A model generated the notes under the pieces. It did no database searches, had not been told where the DNA came from, and worked only from the letters and a program-made list of their open reading frames with translations. This document shows, piece after piece, positions 61,840-64,000 of a stretch of DNA of 64,000 nt (the first letter of the stretch is position 1; every line of letters starts with the position of its first letter). This DNA comes from Rhodocaloribacter litoris (GTDB lineage: Bacteria; Bacteroidota; Rhodothermia; Rhodothermales; ISCAR-4553), in the NCBI RefSeq assembly GCF_011682235.2, contig NZ_CP076718.1, positions 2,634,767 through 2,698,766 of the forward strand. Reading direction: 5' to 3'. A program made the position numbers and the translations under genes.

Positions 61840-64000
61840 ATGTACAGCAAGGTGTTACGTGGTATGACGCGGCGCCGGCGGCGCGCCGGCCTGCTGGCCC
61901 TGATGCTCGGGTGGGCCGTGGCCGTGCAGGCCCAGGAGGGCACGACCATCCCGCCCGAATACCGGGGAACTGAGGATGCCGTGGCACGCGGCGTCCTCAA
62001 CGGCAACCTGATCGAGACGAACTACCGCAACCACGGCGAGATGGCCCGCTGGAACGATATGCCCTGGGGGGTCTGGCCCAAGACGATCGGCGGGCGCCAC
62101 ATCGACGGCGTCGGCGTGGTGGTCGCCGGCCTGGTGCGGGGCGAGCGGGCCAAGTGGAGCCGGGCGCCCTACAACTTCTGGCCGGCCGGCACGCCGGACA
62201 CGCTGCTCAACCCCGTCAGCATCCACTACCGCTCGGCCGGGACGAAGGTCAACCCCGCCGACGGCCGCGTCTGGGGCTGGCTGCCGCTCCCGGGCTTCCA
62301 CAACCCCTTCCGGCGGGACCCCATCACCGGCCAGCGACAACCCGTGCCGGCCCTCAGCACCGACCCGGCTTCCTGGCCCTCGTTCTGGCCGGACAAGCTC
62401 AGCGAGCCGGACGATCCCGGGTGGGCCGGCCGGTGGAACGGCATGTTCGGCAAGGGGGTGTTCAACGCCGACCAGGAGAGCTTCTACGTGATGGACGACC
62501 TCGCCGACGGGGAGTACCTGATCGACCCGGTGACGCGCCGCCCCAACAGCGCCTACGGTATCTATTACCCGGACCCCGCCGACTCGACCCGGGGCGGCAT
62601 CGGCCTGCAGGTCGGCGTGCGCCTGCTCCAGTGGGGCAACATCCTGGCCGAGGACGTGATGTTCATGATCTATCGCATCACGAACCTGGGGCAGACGCGT
62701 TTCGGCGAGGTGCTCGCCGACGTGCCCGGCCAGCCGCGGACCGGCCTCTACTTCACCCAGGTGGTGGACTATGGCCTGGGCAACGAGGAGACGGACGAGA
62801 GCGCTGCCTTCAACCCGCAGATCGACGTGGCCTACGGCTGGGATCACGACGGCATCGGCCAGCACATGACGGGCGGCACCTACCGGCTCGGCTATACGGG
62901 ATTTGCCTTTCTGGAAAGCCCGGCCAACGACCACGACGCCCTCGACAACGACGAGGACGGCATCCGCGACGAGGGGCGCTTCGGCGGCCCCGGCGTCCTG
63001 ATCGAAGGACAGGACGCCATCCGCGCCTACGTCGAGGCCAACTACGACCTGGCGCTCTTCGAGCAGCACTACGGCCCCCTGGAGCAGCGCCCTGCCTACC
63101 GCGCCGGCCGCTGGTGGACCGGCGACGAGGACCTGGACTGGATCGGCTTCGACGACGCCAACAACAACGGCCTCTGTGACCCCGGCGAGCTGGTCAACGA
63201 CGACGTCGGCCGGGACGGCCAGCACCCCTTCGACCTGGACTACAGCGGCCCGGATACCGGCGAGTGCGACGGCATCCCCACCCCCGGCGAGCCCAACTTC
63301 GACCAGCTCGACGTCGACGAGAGCGACCAGATCGGCCTGACCGGCTTCCACCTGGGCACCCGCCCCTTCTACGAGGCCGGCGACAACCTCCGGGACGACA
63401 CCTGGATGTGGGCCCGTATCCGGGAGTCCCAGTTCGCCCTGGGCCAGGAACCCCGGCAGCTGGTGGCCAACGTCGAGCCGTTCCTGAACTTCAGCTCCGG
63501 CCCCGTCGAGCTCGGTCCCAACGAAACCGACTTCTTCTCGCTCGGCTGGATCTTTGGCGAGGACGAGCAGGACTTCTTCAAAAACCGGCAGACCGTCCAG
63601 CAGATCTACAACGCCGACTACCGCTTCGCGCAGCCGCCCATCATGCCCACGCTCAAGGCCGAGGCGGGGGACGGCTACGTGGTCCTCTCCTGGGACACGC
63701 TCGCGCTGGCCAGCTTCGACCGCTTCACGCAGCAGTTCGACTTCGAGGGCTTCAAACTGTACAAGGGCACCGACCCGCTGCTCTCGGATGCCCGTGTGAT
63801 CACCAACGCCAGCGGGATCCCCACCTTCTACAAACCCCTGGCCCAGTGGGACCTGGTCAACGAGCATGCGGGCAATGTGCCGGTGCTGGAGAACACCGCC
63901 TTCTACAACCTGGGGAGCAACACGGGGTTGCAGTTCAGCTACATCGACCGTGACGTCATCAACGGCAAGACCTACTACTACGCCCTGGTGGCCTACGACC
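61840..64000 (+). CDS. Large secreted protein of unknown function, 3' truncated by window end
   Basis: I translated this frame from the ATG that follows the receptor stop after one base. It is open to the end of the window (at least 720 residues). The N-terminus MYSKVLRGMTRRRRRAGLLA and following LMLGWAVAVQAQ form a signal peptide. The mature part has RWNDMPWGVWPKTIGGRH, GLQVGVRLLQWGNILAEDV, Asp/Asn-rich DNDEDG-type turns, and late fibronectin-like strands (YVVLSWDTLAL). It resembles large surface proteins encoded after TonB receptors in Bacteroidota and relatives, often ending in a sorting domain. The end is not visible here. Tight coupling to the receptor suggests joint function at the outer membrane. 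Confidence 0.8.
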   Translation, partial: MYSKVLRGMTRRRRRAGLLALMLGWAVAVQAQEGTTIPPEYRGTEDAVARGVLNGNLIETNYRNHGEMARWNDMPWGVWPKTIGGRHIDGVGVVVAGLVRGERAKWSRAPYNFWPAGTPDTLLNPVSIHYRSAGTKVNPADGRVWGWLPLPGFHNPFRRDPITGQRQPVPALSTDPASWPSFWPDKLSEPDDPGWAGRWNGMFGKGVFNADQESFYVMDDLADGEYLIDPVTRRPNSAYGIYYPDPADSTRGGIGLQVGVRLLQWGNILAEDVMFMIYRITNLGQTRFGEVLADVPGQPRTGLYFTQVVDYGLGNEETDESAAFNPQIDVAYGWDHDGIGQHMTGGTYRLGYTGFAFLESPANDHDALDNDEDGIRDEGRFGGPGVLIEGQDAIRAYVEANYDLALFEQHYGPLEQRPAYRAGRWWTGDEDLDWIGFDDANNNGLCDPGELVNDDVGRDGQHPFDLDYSGPDTGECDGIPTPGEPNFDQLDVDESDQIGLTGFHLGTRPFYEAGDNLRDDTWMWARIRESQFALGQEPRQLVANVEPFLNFSSGPVELGPNETDFFSLGWIFGEDEQDFFKNRQTVQQIYNADYRFAQPPIMPTLKAEAGDGYVVLSWDTLALASFDRFTQQFDFEGFKLYKGTDPLLSDARVITNASGIPTFYKPLAQWDLVNEHAGNVPVLENTAFYNLGSNTGLQFSYIDRDVINGKTYYYALVAYD

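Noticed and set aside
58881-62006. Minus-strand frame of over 1000 codons opposite the TonB receptor
   Set aside because: Shadow of the receptor gene, whose plug and barrel motifs are unambiguous.

Overview
The window looks like chromosomal DNA from a high-GC, probably thermophilic member of the Rhodothermota (Rhodothermus relatives). This assignment is inferred from several features: a fused E2-E1 2-oxoglutarate dehydrogenase, an ATP synthase operon that lacks the beta and epsilon genes, TonB receptors with a carboxypeptidase-like N-terminal domain, a choice-of-anchor B protein, and a C-terminal sorting domain of the type IX secretion kind. Several promoters read as ordinary sigma-70 boxes (TTGACA-like and TATAAT-like, 17-18 bp apart).

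Layout. 1-2.8 kb: the 3' part of a Kgd-like gene. 2.9-4.6 kb: a visibly lower-GC three-gene cassette headed by a TIGR04255-family protein. 4.6-12.2 kb, minus strand: a long operon running M23 peptidase, bactofilin, atpZ, atpI-like, atpB, atpE, atpF, atpH, atpA, atpG. 12.3-15.0 kb, plus strand: rpsT, a PKD/OmpA lipoprotein and queG. 15.0-25.9 kb, minus strand: a PAS sensor kinase, an MFS exporter, lysS, a cyclophilin lipoprotein, two unknown genes, a DUF2520 protein, a degenerate Memo-family protein, bioD and a small lipoprotein. 26-31 kb, plus strand: a GMC dehydrogenase with a ferredoxin-like cysteine motif, its subunit 3, and a secreted choice-of-anchor B protein. 31-35 kb: a RoxA-like hydroxylase, a 55-residue zinc-ribbon protein, a Uma2 pseudogene split by a MITE, and a class A-like serine hydrolase. 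34.8-38.6 kb: a three-gene ferric iron ABC transporter behind a DtxR-like palindrome. 38.6-41.1 kb: proBA.

41.3-55.5 kb is the CRISPR-Cas island. It holds a 59-repeat array, a leader with a clear promoter, cas2 on the plus strand, and a minus-strand operon WYL regulator-cas6-cas8b1-cas7-cas5-cas3-cas4-(exonuclease remnant)-cas1, which is type I-B of the Cst/Tneap kind. The island lies between two inverted copies of one 183-188 bp MITE. A third copy of the same MITE sits in the Uma2 pseudogene, where a TA target duplication and the original reading frame can be reconstructed exactly.

56-64 kb: a six-repeat YWTD propeller protein with a sorting domain, a LacI-family regulator, and a TonB-dependent receptor with a well-formed promoter and LacI-type operator. 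The receptor is followed immediately by a large secreted protein that runs off the window. Intergenic stretches in 33-34 kb and 55-57.4 kb are mosaics of palindromic (REP-like) repeats.
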